From: Thiomonas sp. FB-Cd
GTDB lineage: Bacteria > Pseudomonadota > Gammaproteobacteria > Burkholderiales > Burkholderiaceae_C
Assembly (NCBI RefSeq): GCF_000733775.1
Contig: NZ_JPOE01000002.1
Coordinates: 124,001 to 188,000 of the forward strand
Length of the DNA: 64,000 nt
Direction of reading: 5' to 3'
The stretch's first letter is position 1. Each line of letters opens with the position of its first letter. Of this stretch, positions 35,280 to 45,928 are shown one piece after another. The position numbers and the translations under genes were made by a program. The notes beneath the pieces are model-generated. The model did not search any database and was not told the origin of the DNA. It worked only from the letters and a program-made list of their open reading frames with translations.

Positions 35280-36443
35280 GTGTCTGCCTCTACTGAATCT
35301 GTCCTGCTGCAAACGCCCTTGTTTCTCGTGCACCATGTGCTTGGTGCCAAGATGGTGCCGTTTGCCGGGTATGCGATGCCGGTGCAGTATCCATCGGGCA
35401 TTGTGGCGGAACACCGACAGACCCGCGAGTCAGCTGGGCTGTTTGACGTCTCGCATATGGGGCAAGTGCGCATCACCGGACCGGACGCGGCTGCTGCCCT
35501 GGAGAGCCTTATTCCGATCGATGTACAGGGCTTGCCCGTGGGGCGGCAGCGCTATGGCTATTTCACCGACGACGCCGGCGGCATCCTGGACGATTTGATG
35601 CTCACCCACCGGACGCGTGCGGACGGACAGGGAAGTGAGTACTTTTTGATCGTTAATGCGGCCTGCAAGACGCAGGATTTGGCTTGGATGCGCGAGCGCA
35701 TTGGGGCGCGCTGCCATATCGAGCCGTTACCGGATCAGGCACTCATAGCCCTGCAAGGGCCGCAGGCGGTGACGGCGCTGCAATCCCTGCTTCCCGATGT
35801 GGCCAAATTGCGATTCATGGATGCGGCGTGGTTTGCGCTGCCCCCGACGATCGGCAAGCACCCGGTCTTCATCAGCCGCAGCGGCTATACAGGTGAGGAT
35901 GGTGTGGAGATTTCGGCGCATCAATGGGATGCGGAGCCGCTGGCAAGCGCGTTGTTGGCATTGCCCCAAGTCAAGCCAGCAGGGCTTGGTGCGCGCGACA
36001 GCCTGCGCCTGGAAGCGGGGCTGTGCCTTTATGGCCACGATATGGACACGCATACAACGCCCGTTGAAGCCAGTTTGCAATGGGCCATACAGAAAGTTCG
36101 GCGCACGGGCGGTGCTCGCGCTGGCGGTTTCCCCGGGGCAACGCCCATTCTTGCGCAGATCGACGATACATCACGCGTGGCGCGCAGGCGCGTGGGCCTT
36201 GTCGCCGACGAGCGCGTTCCCGTGCGTGAAGGCGCCGAATTGCAGGACGCTGACGGACGTGCCATCGGCCACGTAACCAGTGGCAGCCTGACGCCAACGG
36301 CCGGAAGACCCATCGCGATGGGTTACGTGCAAAGCTCGGCCGCAGACATCGGTTCCATGCTTTTCGCCTTGGTGCGTGGCAGGCAGATTCCCATGCATGT
36401 CACGTCCATGCCTTTCGTGCCACATCGCTACTCGCGCGCCTGA
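35280..36443 (+). CDS. gcvT: Glycine cleavage T-protein (aminomethyltransferase)
   Basis: The tetrahydrofolate-dependent T-protein, 387 residues. I choose the GTG at 35280, with GGAGACGCCT just upstream; further upstream in frame lies the riboswitch. Motifs [29 protein letters not shown], and [33 protein letters not shown] are the family signature. It is the first gene of the riboswitch-controlled gcvTHP operon. Confidence 0.96.
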   Translation: MSASTESVLLQTPLFLVHHVLGAKMVPFAGYAMPVQYPSGIVAEHRQTRESAGLFDVSHMGQVRITGPDAAAALESLIPIDVQGLPVGRQRYGYFTDDAGGILDDLMLTHRTRADGQGSEYFLIVNAACKTQDLAWMRERIGARCHIEPLPDQALIALQGPQAVTALQSLLPDVAKLRFMDAAWFALPPTIGKHPVFISRSGYTGEDGVEISAHQWDAEPLASALLALPQVKPAGLGARDSLRLEAGLCLYGHDMDTHTTPVEASLQWAIQKVRRTGGARAGGFPGATPILAQIDDTSRVARRRVGLVADERVPVREGAELQDADGRAIGHVTSGSLTPTAGRPIAMGYVQSSAADIGSMLFALVRGRQIPMHVTSMPFVPHRYSRA

Positions 36444-36490
36444 AAGCGCGCGGGTTCTCGTTCTCGTTCCAACACGTCCTGGAGTCCACT

Positions 36491-36865
36491 ATGACACTCA
36501 AGTTCACCGCAGACCACGAATGGGTCCGTCTCGAAGCCGACGGTACTGCCACTGTGGGGATCACACCCCATGCGCAGGACGCATTGGGCGACGTGGTGTT
36601 CGTCGAACTGCCTGGCACAGGCAAAACCTACGCTCAAAAAGATGCGGCCGGTGTCGTCGAATCCGTCAAGGCTGCTGCTGATGTGTACATGCCCATTGCG
36701 GGGGAAGTCGTCGCTGTCAATGATGCGCTGGTGGCCAATCCTGCGTTGGCCAACACCGATCCGCAGGGAGCGGGGTGGTTTTTTCGCGTGCGCCCAACCG
36801 ACTTGTCCCAGATCGATACATTGATGGATCAGGCCGCGTATGACAAATTGTTGCAAGGTGCCTGA
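36491..36865 (+). CDS. gcvH: Glycine cleavage H-protein
   Basis: A 124-residue lipoyl carrier protein. The lipoyl lysine is in [12 protein letters not shown]. The fold segments [28 protein letters not shown] and [10 protein letters not shown] match GcvH. It lies 47 bases after gcvT and carries the aminomethyl group between P- and T-proteins. Confidence 0.97.
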   Translation: MTLKFTADHEWVRLEADGTATVGITPHAQDALGDVVFVELPGTGKTYAQKDAAGVVESVKAAADVYMPIAGEVVAVNDALVANPALANTDPQGAGWFFRVRPTDLSQIDTLMDQAAYDKLLQGA

Positions 36866-36909
36866 GCTGTGCCCGTGTCGGACCGGCCTCCCTTTTTTTG
36901 AGTACATCC

Positions 36910-39825
36910 ATGTTGATGCAAACTGAACCCACTCTGGCCGAGCTTGAAGATAGCGCGGCTTTCCAGCGCCGCCATATCGGCCCGAGCGCCGCTGATCAAA
37001 ATTCCATGCTGCACGCCCTCGGGCAACCTGATCTGGAGGCGTTGATGCAGGCGGTCATTCCCGCCGGTATTCGCCGCAAGCGTAAGTTCGAGCTGCCTGC
37101 GGCCTTGGGCGAGCAGCAGGCGCTGGTTGAGCTTCGTGACGTGGCCCAGCTCAATCAGGTCATGCGTAGTTTCATCGGCCAAGGCTATGCGAATGCTCAC
37201 ATGCCCGGCGTCATCCAGCGCAACGTGTTGGAGAATCCAGCCTGGTATACCGCCTACACCCCGTATCAACCCGAGATTAGCCAAGGGCGGCTGGAAGCGC
37301 TGATCAACTTCCAGACGATGGTGACGGACCTCACGGGGCTCGATGTCGCCAACGCGTCGATGCTGGACGAGGCAACCGCGGCGGCTGAGGCCATGACGCT
37401 GGCGTTGCGTGCGGCAAAGAGTGCGAGCCGCAGCATGTACGTGGCCAATGACGTGCTGCCGCAGACGATCGAAGTCATCCGGACTCGCGCCCGCCCCCTC
37501 GATTTGCAGGTGGTGGTCGGCCCCGCCGCACATGCCGCCGATTCGGACCATTTTGCCGTGCTACTGCAGTACCCCGGCGTGGACGGCGGCATCCATGACT
37601 TTCGAGCGTTGATCAAAGGAGCCCATGCAAAGGGTGCCGTCGTCATTATGGCGGCTGACATCCTGGCGCTCACGCTGCTTGCGGCTCCTGGCGAACTTGG
37701 TGCGGACATTGCCGTGGGCAATACCCAGCGTTTCGGTTTGCCTCTGGGTTTCGGCGGGCCACACGCCGCCTATATGGCCGTGCGCGACGCACTCAAGCGC
37801 CAGATGCCTGGCCGCTTGGTTGGCGTGAGCGTGGACGCTCATGGCAACCCGGGGCTGCGCTTGGCACTGCAGACTCGCGAGCAGCACATCCGCCGCGAAA
37901 AGGCAACCAGCAATATTTGCACTGCCCAGGTTCTCCCAGCAGTGCTGGCCAGCATGTACGCCGTCTATCACGGCCCACAGGGGCTGCGTCGCATCGGTCA
38001 ACGCGTCCATGCCTTCACGGCTATTTTGGCTGAGACGCTCAAGCACCAGGGCTGGAAGCTGCAACACGAAGCGTTTTTCGATACCCTTACCGTGCTTACT
38101 GGTGCGCACACCCAAGCAGTCCACGCAGCAGCACATGCGGCGGGGATCAACCTGCGCCGTGCCGGTGCGGACCGAGTCGGCGTGACCCTGGATGAAACCG
38201 CGACACGCGACGATGTGCTTGCGCTGGTCGGTGCTTTCGGCAGTGCGCGCGGCTTGCGGCCGCCAGCCGAGAACTTGTTTGACCCTTATGCCAAGGGCGT
38301 CGCCACGCGATACCCGGCGGAGCTCGCCCGCAGCACGGCCTATTTGACGCATCCCGTATTTAACCGCTATCACAGCGAGACCGAGATGCTTCGCTATCTG
38401 CGTCGTTTGGCCGACAAGGACATTGCCCTGGATCGGGCGATGATTCCCTTGGGGTCATGCACGATGAAACTCAATGCCACGAGCGAGATGATTCCCATCA
38501 CCTGGCCGGAGTTCGCTGCCATTCATCCTTTCGCGCCAGCTGAGCAGACACGTGGCTATGCACGACTGGCTGCCGAACTGGAGCAGTGGCTGGCCCAGGC
38601 CACTGGGTACGATGCGGTAAGCCTGCAGCCCAATGCGGGCTCGCAGGGGGAGTACGCGGGGCTGCTCGCGATCCACGCATGGCATGAAAGCCGGGGCGAC
38701 ACGCGCCGTAATGTTTGCCTGATACCTTCCTCGGCGCATGGCACCAACCCCGCGTCCGCGCAGATGGCAGGGATGCAGGTGGTGGTGGTGGCATGCGATG
38801 CGAGCGGCAGTGTGGATCTGGATGATTTGCGGGCAAAGGCGCAACAACATGCGGAACGGCTTGCAGCCTGCATGATCACCTACCCATCCACGCATGGCGT
38901 GTTTGAGCCGCGAGTGCGGGAAATCTGCGACATCGTTCATGAGTTCGGCGGCCAAGTGTATGTGGATGGGGCCAACATGAACGCCATGGTGGGCTTGGCC
39001 AGTCCGCCCGAGTTCGGGGCCGATGTGTCGCACCTGAACCTCCACAAGACCTTCTGCATTCCTCATGGTGGTGGCGGACCCGGGGTGGGCCCGGTTGCAG
39101 TGCGCTCGCATTTAGCCCCTTTCTTGCCAGGGCATGCCGCGAGCGGTGATGCGGGAAAGGCCGTGGGGGCCATCAGCGGTGCTGCACTCGGCAATGCCTC
39201 GGTGCTACCCATTACCTGGATGTATATCCGCATGATGGGCGCAGAGGGCCTGACCGCGGCCAGCGCCGTGTCCATCCTCAACGCGAATTACATGGCTCAC
39301 CGCCTGGCGCCTCTGTTTCCGGTGCTCTACACGGGCGACAGCGGTTTCGTGGCGCACGAATGTATCCTGGACCTCCGCAACTTGAAGGACAGCAGTGGCA
39401 TCAGCAATGAGGACGTGGCCAAGCGATTGATGGACTACGGATTCCATGCTCCAACCATGAGCTTTCCGGTGCCGGGAACGCTCATGATCGAACCCACCGA
39501 GAGTGAATCGCTCGCTGAACTGGATCGCTTTGTCGACGCTATGGTCGCCATCCGCGCTGAAATTGCACAAATCGAAGAGGGGGTCTGGCCGCGGGACGAT
39601 AATCCCTTGAAGGGTGCACCGTTTACCGCCGCTTCAGTCCTCGGCGCTGAATGGACACACCCCTATGCGCGCGAGCAGGCCGCCTTTCCCGTCCCCAGTC
39701 TGCGCGCGCACAAGTATTGGGCGCCGGTGGGACGCATCGACAACGTCTGGGGCGATCGCAATCTGCAATGCGCCTGCATCCCGGTAAGCGACTATGCAGT
39801 GGATTCGGACGTAAAAGGCGCGTAA
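36910..39825 (+). CDS. gcvP: Glycine decarboxylase P-protein
   Basis: A PLP-dependent glycine decarboxylase of 971 residues (ATG at 36910; a TTG at 36898 is an alternative). The single-chain form is usual for proteobacteria. The PLP lysine lies in [17 protein letters not shown]. Other signatures are RRHIGPS at the N-terminus, [19 protein letters not shown], and [13 protein letters not shown]. It completes the gcvTHP operon. Confidence 0.97.
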   Translation: MLMQTEPTLAELEDSAAFQRRHIGPSAADQNSMLHALGQPDLEALMQAVIPAGIRRKRKFELPAALGEQQALVELRDVAQLNQVMRSFIGQGYANAHMPGVIQRNVLENPAWYTAYTPYQPEISQGRLEALINFQTMVTDLTGLDVANASMLDEATAAAEAMTLALRAAKSASRSMYVANDVLPQTIEVIRTRARPLDLQVVVGPAAHAADSDHFAVLLQYPGVDGGIHDFRALIKGAHAKGAVVIMAADILALTLLAAPGELGADIAVGNTQRFGLPLGFGGPHAAYMAVRDALKRQMPGRLVGVSVDAHGNPGLRLALQTREQHIRREKATSNICTAQVLPAVLASMYAVYHGPQGLRRIGQRVHAFTAILAETLKHQGWKLQHEAFFDTLTVLTGAHTQAVHAAAHAAGINLRRAGADRVGVTLDETATRDDVLALVGAFGSARGLRPPAENLFDPYAKGVATRYPAELARSTAYLTHPVFNRYHSETEMLRYLRRLADKDIALDRAMIPLGSCTMKLNATSEMIPITWPEFAAIHPFAPAEQTRGYARLAAELEQWLAQATGYDAVSLQPNAGSQGEYAGLLAIHAWHESRGDTRRNVCLIPSSAHGTNPASAQMAGMQVVVVACDASGSVDLDDLRAKAQQHAERLAACMITYPSTHGVFEPRVREICDIVHEFGGQVYVDGANMNAMVGLASPPEFGADVSHLNLHKTFCIPHGGGGPGVGPVAVRSHLAPFLPGHAASGDAGKAVGAISGAALGNASVLPITWMYIRMMGAEGLTAASAVSILNANYMAHRLAPLFPVLYTGDSGFVAHECILDLRNLKDSSGISNEDVAKRLMDYGFHAPTMSFPVPGTLMIEPTESESLAELDRFVDAMVAIRAEIAQIEEGVWPRDDNPLKGAPFTAASVLGAEWTHPYAREQAAFPVPSLRAHKYWAPVGRIDNVWGDRNLQCACIPVSDYAVDSDVKGA

Positions 39826-39939
39826 CACGGGGGGGCTGGCCCTGAGTGAGCAGTCGCGGGCGGTCCAGACGCTGGCCAGGGCCTTCTCATCGCAGGAATC
39901 GGAATGCAGGGGCGATGGATGTGGTCATAGGCTTATGGC

Positions 39940-40869
39940 ATGCGCACTCCAGACAGCCCATCCCCCATGCCTGCCGACGACGTCTTTGTGTCGCAGATCG
40001 CGCTCAAGCGCACACAAGCCGCCATTGAGCGGCTCGTTCTCGCTGGGCACGAACTACGGCTGGACGCTTTGGCTTGCGCGGTTGGTTTAAGTCCAGGACA
40101 CTTTCAACGCGAATTCAGCGCGTGCGTGGGATTGAGTCCCAAGCGTTTTGCCCAAGTCCTGGCCAAGGAGCGCCTTCTGCATGCCTTGCGGGCGGATATG
40201 CCGGTATTGCACGCCGCATTGGAGGCGGGACTCTCAGGTCCGGGGCGGGCCCACGAACTGCTGATCCACGCCGAAGGCGCGACCCCTGCACAGGCACGAC
40301 AGGCTGGGAGAGGCATGCGCATTACCGCCGGGATGGTCCACACCGAGCTTGGGGTCATGTTCGCAGCATGGACCGGCCTGGGATTCTGCGCGTTGGAATT
40401 TGCGCGGAGTGGTGCGCCTGATGAAGCACACGAGCTTCAGGCGAGTCTGCAAACGACTTGGCCAAACGCCCTCTGGGCGCGCGACGATGCGATGCTCCAG
40501 GCGCGTGTGCGGGGTGCACTGGACTCGGGAGGTCACGCCGCCGTGCACGTGCGTGCCAGCCATTTTCGCTTGCGTGTGTGGCAGGCGCTGATGCAATTGC
40601 CGCCAAACGCCCTCGTAAGCTACGGCGGTCTCGCGCGAGCTTTGGGTCGACCCGACGCTGCGCGGGCGGTGGCCGGAGCCGTGGCAGCCAATCCCGTGGC
40701 CATTTTGATTCCATGCCACCGCGTGATCCGCGAAAGCGGCGAGCTGGCTGGCTATCGCTGGGGTATCGCGCGCAAGGCCATGCTCATTGCGCGTGAGCAG
40801 GATGTTGGGAGCTCCATAAAGGGGTGCGATGGCGTGTCCGCCGCGCGCGTTGGAGTCGCGCAAGCGTAG
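39940..40869 (+). CDS. Ada-like protein: AraC-type HTH fused to O6-methylguanine methyltransferase
   Basis: A 309-residue protein with an AraC-type DNA-binding region (LALALSPGHFQREFSACVG-like segment, residues 45-75) followed by a methylguanine-DNA methyltransferase domain. The active site is IPCHRVI near residue 250, with the YGGLARALGRP helix before it. The N-terminal zinc-binding methyl-acceptor domain of E. coli Ada is absent, so it cannot be switched on by methylphosphotriester repair in the usual way. It repairs O6-alkylguanine and may still regulate repair genes. Confidence 0.88.
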   Translation: MRTPDSPSPMPADDVFVSQIALKRTQAAIERLVLAGHELRLDALACAVGLSPGHFQREFSACVGLSPKRFAQVLAKERLLHALRADMPVLHAALEAGLSGPGRAHELLIHAEGATPAQARQAGRGMRITAGMVHTELGVMFAAWTGLGFCALEFARSGAPDEAHELQASLQTTWPNALWARDDAMLQARVRGALDSGGHAAVHVRASHFRLRVWQALMQLPPNALVSYGGLARALGRPDAARAVAGAVAANPVAILIPCHRVIRESGELAGYRWGIARKAMLIAREQDVGSSIKGCDGVSAARVGVAQA

Positions 40870-40880
40870 TTTGGTCCTTC

Positions 40881-40926
40881 AAAAGACAACCCGCCACCGT
40901 TGTGCGTGTCGACGCGGTCTTTTTTC
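40881..40926 (+). terminator. Possible terminator after the Ada-like gene
   Basis: AAAAGAC and CCGC on the left pair imperfectly with GCGG and GTCTTTT on the right across a long loop, ending in TTTTTT (40920-40925). The stem is interrupted, so this is tentative. Confidence 0.35.
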
Positions 40927-41152
40927 GGCGCTGAGGGTCGCGCTCGCGCAACACGCACATGGGAGACCGGCATTCGGACCCTCAAAACAGACCCGTCTGC
41001 TGGATCCGATGCGTCGGATTTGTCAACCGGCTCAATCGTGTCGACCGCAGACCGTCGGTGCAGCGCCGCAAGCCCGTGGCGGGAGACCTCGGGATTCGTG
41101 GCAAGCAGGAAACTCTGCTGTGGGCTCAAGATCCCGACCGGGCCGCAAGGGA

Positions 41153-42211
41153 TCAGGTAACCAGCACCCGGGCTGGGCCGTCCAACATGTGGCCAATCAC
41201 GGCAGCGTCCATAAAGCCCTCGTCGCGAAAAATTCTCAGCACTGCATCCCTGGCGGCTGCCTCGCATGTCACTAGAAGGCCGCCAGAGGTTTGCGGATCA
41301 GTCAGCAGCGCCTGCATGAGGGAGTCTGCGGTGCGCAACTCCACGTCCTGGCCATAGCTTGCCCAGTTGCGATTCGAGGCGCCGGTCACCATGCCTTGGG
41401 CAGCCAGATCACGCACACCGGCGATCAGTGGCACGTCCCCGGCGTTCACGTGTGCACTCAGTCCGGAGCCGCGGCAGATCTCGAGAAGGTGGCCAAGGAG
41501 TCCAAAGCCAGTCACGTCGGTGATCGCGTGCACACCTGGAAGCTCCGCTAGCAAAGGCCCAGGGGTGTTGAGTTGGGTCGCGGTCTGCACCATGCGGTGG
41601 TAGGCATCGGCACCCAGATTGTCCTTTTTCAAGGCCGCCGAAAGCACGCCTACGCCCAAAGGCTTGCCCAGGACCAGAACGTCACCAGCGCGGGCGTCTC
41701 GGTTGCGGCGAATGTGTTCAGGACGCGCCAGACCCAGCACTGCAAGCCCGTAGATGGGCTCAACGGAATCGATGGAATGGCCCCCTGCTACCGGTATGCC
41801 TGCGCGTGCGCAGATCTCCTGTCCGCCGCGAAGGATGGCAGCTATCGTCGAAGACGGTAGGACATGAATGGGCATGCCCAGAAGCGCCAAGGCCAAAATG
41901 GGTCGCCCGCCCATGGCGTAAACATCAGAGATGGCATTGGTGGCGGCGATGGCACCAAAGTCGCGCGCGTCGTCGACAACTGGCATAAAAAAATCCGTTG
42001 TCGCAATCAGGGCTTGCTCACTATTGAGCAAATAGACCGCCGCATCGTCTGAGGTCTCGATCCCGACGAGCAGCTCCTTGGGGGCTGGAAACAACGGGTT
42101 TTGTTGCAGGATCGAGCTCAGCACGCTCGGGGCGACCTTGCAGCCGCAGCCGCCCCCATGAGAGAGGGACGTGAGGCGAGGCGCGACATCAGTACGGTTT
42201 TCCTGGGCCAT
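41153..42211 (-). CDS. selD: Selenophosphate synthetase (selenide, water dikinase) SelD
   Basis: SelD makes selenophosphate from selenide and ATP. The 352-residue protein has the N-terminal glycine-rich catalytic loop GGGCGCK with the cysteine form of the active site. It continues with the AIRS-family fold (IETSDDAAVYLLN, TDFFMPVVDD, AATNAISDVYAMGG, TDVTGFGLLGHLLE). No selA, selB or tRNA-Sec is in the window, so the product may serve tRNA selenouridine synthesis or distant selenoprotein genes. Confidence 0.95.
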   Translation of the reverse strand: MAQENRTDVAPRLTSLSHGGGCGCKVAPSVLSSILQQNPLFPAPKELLVGIETSDDAAVYLLNSEQALIATTDFFMPVVDDARDFGAIAATNAISDVYAMGGRPILALALLGMPIHVLPSSTIAAILRGGQEICARAGIPVAGGHSIDSVEPIYGLAVLGLARPEHIRRNRDARAGDVLVLGKPLGVGVLSAALKKDNLGADAYHRMVQTATQLNTPGPLLAELPGVHAITDVTGFGLLGHLLEICRGSGLSAHVNAGDVPLIAGVRDLAAQGMVTGASNRNWASYGQDVELRTADSLMQALLTDPQTSGGLLVTCEAAARDAVLRIFRDEGFMDAAVIGHMLDGPARVLVT

Positions 42212-42298
42212 AAAGAAGAAAGGAGCGTTGAATGGAGTGAATGCGGGAGGGGCGGCGGATCAACACAATGGCCAAGCGCACGCGCACCGCGTGAACGC

Positions 42299-43183
42299 TC
42301 AGGCCGCGGCCTCACGCCACGAGTCGCAGTGATCGATGAACCGCTGCAGGGGAGGGGAGAACACCTTGCGCTTGGGATGGATGCGGTAAAGGGTGCGCTC
42401 CAGGATCGGTAAAGGAGTATCTACGCAAACGAGTCGGCCCGTGGTGAGCAGATCCTGCACGACGCGCAACGGCAGGCAGCTAACGCCGAGTTGTTCCGCT
42501 ACGGCATGCTTGATGGCTTCGGAGTTGCCGAGATGCATGGTCGATCCGAATCGCTGGACGTGCGGCAGCAATAGCGCTTCGACAGTCTCGCGCGTGCCTG
42601 ATCCAGGTTCGCGCAGGATCCACCGCGCTGCACCCAGTTGCGCCAACGTGGCATGCTCCTTGGCGAGCGCGTGGGTGGGGGCGGCCACGACAACCAGTCT
42701 GTCGGTCACCCAGGGGCAGACCTCAAGTTCATCGTGGTGGCAGGCACCCTCGATAAACCCGATATCCACCTCATAATCGGCCACGGCCTTGATCACGTCC
42801 TGCGTGTTGCTGACCTCAAGCTGGAATTCCGCTTGGGGCCACAGTCGTTGATAGGCTCCCAGAACGGCAGGCATGAGGTAGTTGCCGATCGTGGTACTGG
42901 CGCTCACCCGCAAGGCTGCGGCCCCGTCGACAAACAGCGTTTCGACTTCTCGGATCTGGTCCAGAAGGGCAAGCGCGCGCGGTAGCAACAGGCGACCGGA
43001 GTCATTGAGGACCACGCGTTTGCCCACGCGGTCGAACACGCGGGTGCCAAGTTGCAATTCGAGTTCAGCAAGAGCCGCGCTCACTGCGGACTGCGACAAC
43101 GAAAGCTGTCTGCCCGCCTCGGTCGTGCTGCCAGCGCGAGCGATCGCGACCATTACATCAAGTTGTCTCAGGGTCAGACGCAT
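42299..43183 (-). CDS. LysR-family transcriptional regulator
   Basis: A 294-residue LysR regulator. The N-terminal helix-turn-helix is LRQLDVMVAIARAGSTTEAGR then LSLSQSAVSAALAELE. The effector-binding domain is complete (SASTTIGNYLMPAVLGAYQ, DIGFIEGACHHDEL, GSGTRETVEALL). It resembles regulators of the CysL/YeiE group, but the effector cannot be told from sequence. It faces away from iscR across a 400-base gap and is downstream of nothing obviously linked. Confidence 0.88.
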   Translation of the reverse strand: MRLTLRQLDVMVAIARAGSTTEAGRQLSLSQSAVSAALAELELQLGTRVFDRVGKRVVLNDSGRLLLPRALALLDQIREVETLFVDGAAALRVSASTTIGNYLMPAVLGAYQRLWPQAEFQLEVSNTQDVIKAVADYEVDIGFIEGACHHDELEVCPWVTDRLVVVAAPTHALAKEHATLAQLGAARWILREPGSGTRETVEALLLPHVQRFGSTMHLGNSEAIKHAVAEQLGVSCLPLRVVQDLLTTGRLVCVDTPLPILERTLYRIHPKRKVFSPPLQRFIDHCDSWREAAA

Positions 43184-43581
43184 TGAAATTTCAAGTTGAT
43201 TGGCCGTAATTGTCGCCTGTAATCGCTAAAAAGACCGAAGCCGAATGTCAGGGAGGGGCCAAACGCAACCTGAAGGACATATGGAGCCATTGATGATGTG
43301 TCGTTGAGTCGCGGTATCCGGAAGAAAACTGTGTCAAAACAAGGGTTTGAAAAAACCTGAAATCCTGAGCGGAACTAGGGGTTTTCAAACGGGTCTCACC
43401 ACAAGAAGAAAGGTGAGGTACAGAAAGCAATGCAGTTTGTCCTAGACAAAATGTCTTAGTAGTTGACGGTTTCACTCAGGGTTCTGCTAGAATCCTACTG
43501 AATTCGTCAAGTATTGAGTGGGTGCGTGCCAGCCGATTTGGCGGCTGTGACGGTCATCCGCTTCTACACTTGGAGATCATC
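43184..43581. promoter_or_regulatory. Divergent lysR-iscR control region
   Basis: No gene is visible. An extended -10 element TGCTAGAAT (near 43483-43491), with TTGACG 19 bases upstream of TAGAAT, is the best candidate for the isc promoter, although the spacing is long. GTTTGAAAA (43345-43353) and TTTTCAAAC (43382-43390) form a 9-bp inverted repeat of unknown role. An IscR site is expected but I cannot place one with confidence. Confidence 0.5.
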
Positions 43582-44118
43582 ATGCGACTGACAACAAAGG
43601 GGCGATTTGCGGTGACCGCCATGATCGACGTGGCCATGCGTCAGCATCTCGGACCCGTTACTCTGGCCAGCATCAGCCAGCGCCAGCATATTTCCCTCTC
43701 TTACCTGGAGCAGCTTTTCGGCAAGCTGCGCCGGCATGAGTTGGTCGATTCGGTTCGCGGCCCAGGCGGTGGATACAGTTTGGCCCGTAAACCTGAAGAG
43801 ATCAGCATCGCCGACGTCATTATCGCCGTGGACGAGCCGCTCGACGCCACGCAGTGCGGAGGCAAGGAAAATTGTCACGGCGAGGATGGCGAAGGTCGTT
43901 GCATGACGCATGACCTTTGGGCGGCGCTGAACACGCGCATGGTGGAGTTTCTGGATTCTGTCAACCTGAAGACCATGGTCGACCAGAATCTGGCACAGGG
44001 TGTGACCATCGAGGAAGTAGCCGTGGTGCGTAAACCCGTGTCGCCCATGCCGGCAAGCAAGCCTGTAAAAGTACGTGCGCCAAATTCCGTGTTCAATCTA
44101 GCCCAGAACATGGGGTGA
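43582..44118 (+). CDS. iscR: Iron-sulfur cluster regulator IscR
   Basis: A 178-residue Rrf2-family repressor starting at the ATG at 43582 after GGAGATCATC. The winged helix (MRLTTKGRFAVTAMIDVA, HISLSYLEQLFGKLR) is followed by the three cluster cysteines in CGGKENCHGEDGEGRC (about residues 92, 98 and 107). It senses [2Fe-2S] status and represses the isc operon. The C-terminal tail (PMPASKPVKVRAPN) is longer than in E. coli IscR. Confidence 0.95.
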   Translation: MRLTTKGRFAVTAMIDVAMRQHLGPVTLASISQRQHISLSYLEQLFGKLRRHELVDSVRGPGGGYSLARKPEEISIADVIIAVDEPLDATQCGGKENCHGEDGEGRCMTHDLWAALNTRMVEFLDSVNLKTMVDQNLAQGVTIEEVAVVRKPVSPMPASKPVKVRAPNSVFNLAQNMG

Positions 44119-44200
44119 GCGCCCTGGAGAGCAGGGGCGTATCGCTACGCCCTTGTCGCCAATCGGTCCTTCCATGCCACCTCATTCACGAGTCTGAACC

Positions 44201-45421
44201 ATGTCGAGCACTCCGCATTTCCCTATTTATATGGACTACGGCGCAACCACGCCTGTCGATCCACGCGTCGTCGACGCAATGGTTCCTTGGTTGCGCGAGC
44301 ACTTCGGCAACCCTGCATCACGAAGCCACGCGTGGGGGTGGGAGGCCGAAGATGCAGTGGAAAAGGCTCGTGCTCAGGTTGCGGATCTGGTGAACTGTGA
44401 TCCCAAAGAATTGGTATGGACTTCAGGCGCCACGGAGTCGATCAACTTGGCGCTCAAAGGTGCAGCACATTTTTACCAGGCTCGCGGGAAACACATCGTC
44501 ACGCTAAAAACAGAGCACAAGGCAGTGCTGGACACCTGCCGCGAACTCGAACGCCAGGGTTTCGAGGTCACCTACGTCGACGTGCAGCCTGACGGGATGC
44601 TGGACATCGCCAGCTTTACAGCAGCGCTGCGCCCGGACACCATCCTGGCCTCGGTGTTATTGGTAAACAACGAGATTGGCGTGATCCAGGATGTTCATGC
44701 GATCGGTGCGATCTGCCGGCAGCGCAACATCATCTTTCACGTGGATGCCGCGCAGGCGACCGGGAAGGTCACCATCGACCTCAAAAATTGGCCAGTGGAC
44801 CTGATGAGCTTGGCCTCACATAAAACGTACGGCCCCAAGGGCATTGGCGCGCTGTTCGTGCGCCGCAAACCGCGCGTGCGCATTGAGGCGCAGATGCATG
44901 GTGGCGGCCACGAGCGTGGTATGCGTTCGGGCACATTGCCCACGCACCAGATCGTTGGCATGGGCGAGGCGTATCGGCTCGCCAAGCTGGAGATGGGTAC
45001 TGAAATCGAACGCATTCGCATGCTGCAAAGGCGTCTTCTCGAAGGCATCATGGATATTGAGGAGGTCTATATCAATGGCAACCTCGAGCACCGTGTGCCG
45101 CATAACGTCAACGCAAGCTTCAATTTCGTGGAAGGTGAGTCGCTGATCATGGCAATCAAGGGGATTGCCGTGTCCAGCGGCTCGGCCTGTACATCGGCCA
45201 GCCTGGAGCCGTCTTACGTTCTGCGGGCCTTGGGACGCAGCGACGAGCTTGCGCATTCGTCGTTGCGCATGACGATAGGCCGCTTCACGACCGCTGAAGA
45301 TATCGATTTTGCGATCAGCGTGCTCAAGGAGAAAGTGACCAAGCTGCGCGAGCTCTCGCCCTTGTGGGAGATGCACCAGGACGGCATCGATATCAGCACG
45401 ATTCAATGGGCGGCGCACTAG
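44201..45421 (+). CDS. iscS: Cysteine desulfurase IscS
   Basis: A 406-residue PLP enzyme that takes sulfur from cysteine for Fe-S assembly. PLP lysine in [12 protein letters not shown], active-site cysteine in [14 protein letters not shown]. Group I length and loop match IscS and the C-terminus ends WAAH. It follows iscR by 82 bases and is the second gene of the isc operon. Confidence 0.97.
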   Translation: MSSTPHFPIYMDYGATTPVDPRVVDAMVPWLREHFGNPASRSHAWGWEAEDAVEKARAQVADLVNCDPKELVWTSGATESINLALKGAAHFYQARGKHIVTLKTEHKAVLDTCRELERQGFEVTYVDVQPDGMLDIASFTAALRPDTILASVLLVNNEIGVIQDVHAIGAICRQRNIIFHVDAAQATGKVTIDLKNWPVDLMSLASHKTYGPKGIGALFVRRKPRVRIEAQMHGGGHERGMRSGTLPTHQIVGMGEAYRLAKLEMGTEIERIRMLQRRLLEGIMDIEEVYINGNLEHRVPHNVNASFNFVEGESLIMAIKGIAVSSGSACTSASLEPSYVLRALGRSDELAHSSLRMTIGRFTTAEDIDFAISVLKEKVTKLRELSPLWEMHQDGIDISTIQWAAH

Positions 45422-45478
45422 AGCCACCAACCAGAGCCGCGGCTCAGCGCGGCGCGGAACGCACTTCAGGAGATCATC

Positions 45479-45901
45479 ATGGCCTATAGCGACAAAGTCA
45501 TTGAGCATTACGAAAATCCCCGCAATGTGGGCTCTTTTTCCAAAGACGACCCCATGGTGGGCACCGGAATGGTCGGTGCACCAGCGTGCGGCGATGTGAT
45601 GAAATTGCAGATCAAGGTCAACGCGCAAGGCATCATCGAGGACGCACGCTTCAAGACCTATGGGTGCGGTTCCGCGATTGCCTCCTCTTCCCTCGTCACC
45701 GAATGGGTCAAGGGCAAAACGCTGGATGACGCGCTGCAGATTCGTAATACGCAGATCGCCGAGGAGTTGGCGCTGCCCCCCGTGAAGATTCACTGTTCCA
45801 TCCTCGCTGAAGACGCCATCAAGGCCGCCGTAAAGGATTACCAAATGCGCCGGGCTGAGACAGCGTCCAGTGCTGGCGATTCCGAACCCAAGGCGGCTTG
45901 A
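45479..45901 (+). CDS. iscU: Fe-S cluster scaffold IscU
   Basis: A 140-residue scaffold protein. The three cluster-binding cysteines are in GAPACGDVMK, KTYGCGSAIASSS and KIHCSILAEDA. The HscA-recognition motif LPPVKIHC is present. It has a slightly longer C-terminal tail (RRAETASSAGDSEPKAA) than E. coli IscU (128). Confidence 0.97.
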   Translation: MAYSDKVIEHYENPRNVGSFSKDDPMVGTGMVGAPACGDVMKLQIKVNAQGIIEDARFKTYGCGSAIASSSLVTEWVKGKTLDDALQIRNTQIAEELALPPVKIHCSILAEDAIKAAVKDYQMRRAETASSAGDSEPKAA

Positions 45902-45928
45902 GCCGTCATTTGATCGAGGAGTCATGGC

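Noticed and set aside
40870..41152. tRNA-Sec gene next to selD
   Set aside because: No selenocysteine tRNA secondary structure with a TCA anticodon could be formed in this gap.
43400..43520. IscR binding site in the iscR promoter
   Set aside because: No sequence matched the type 1 or type 2 IscR consensus well enough to place it.
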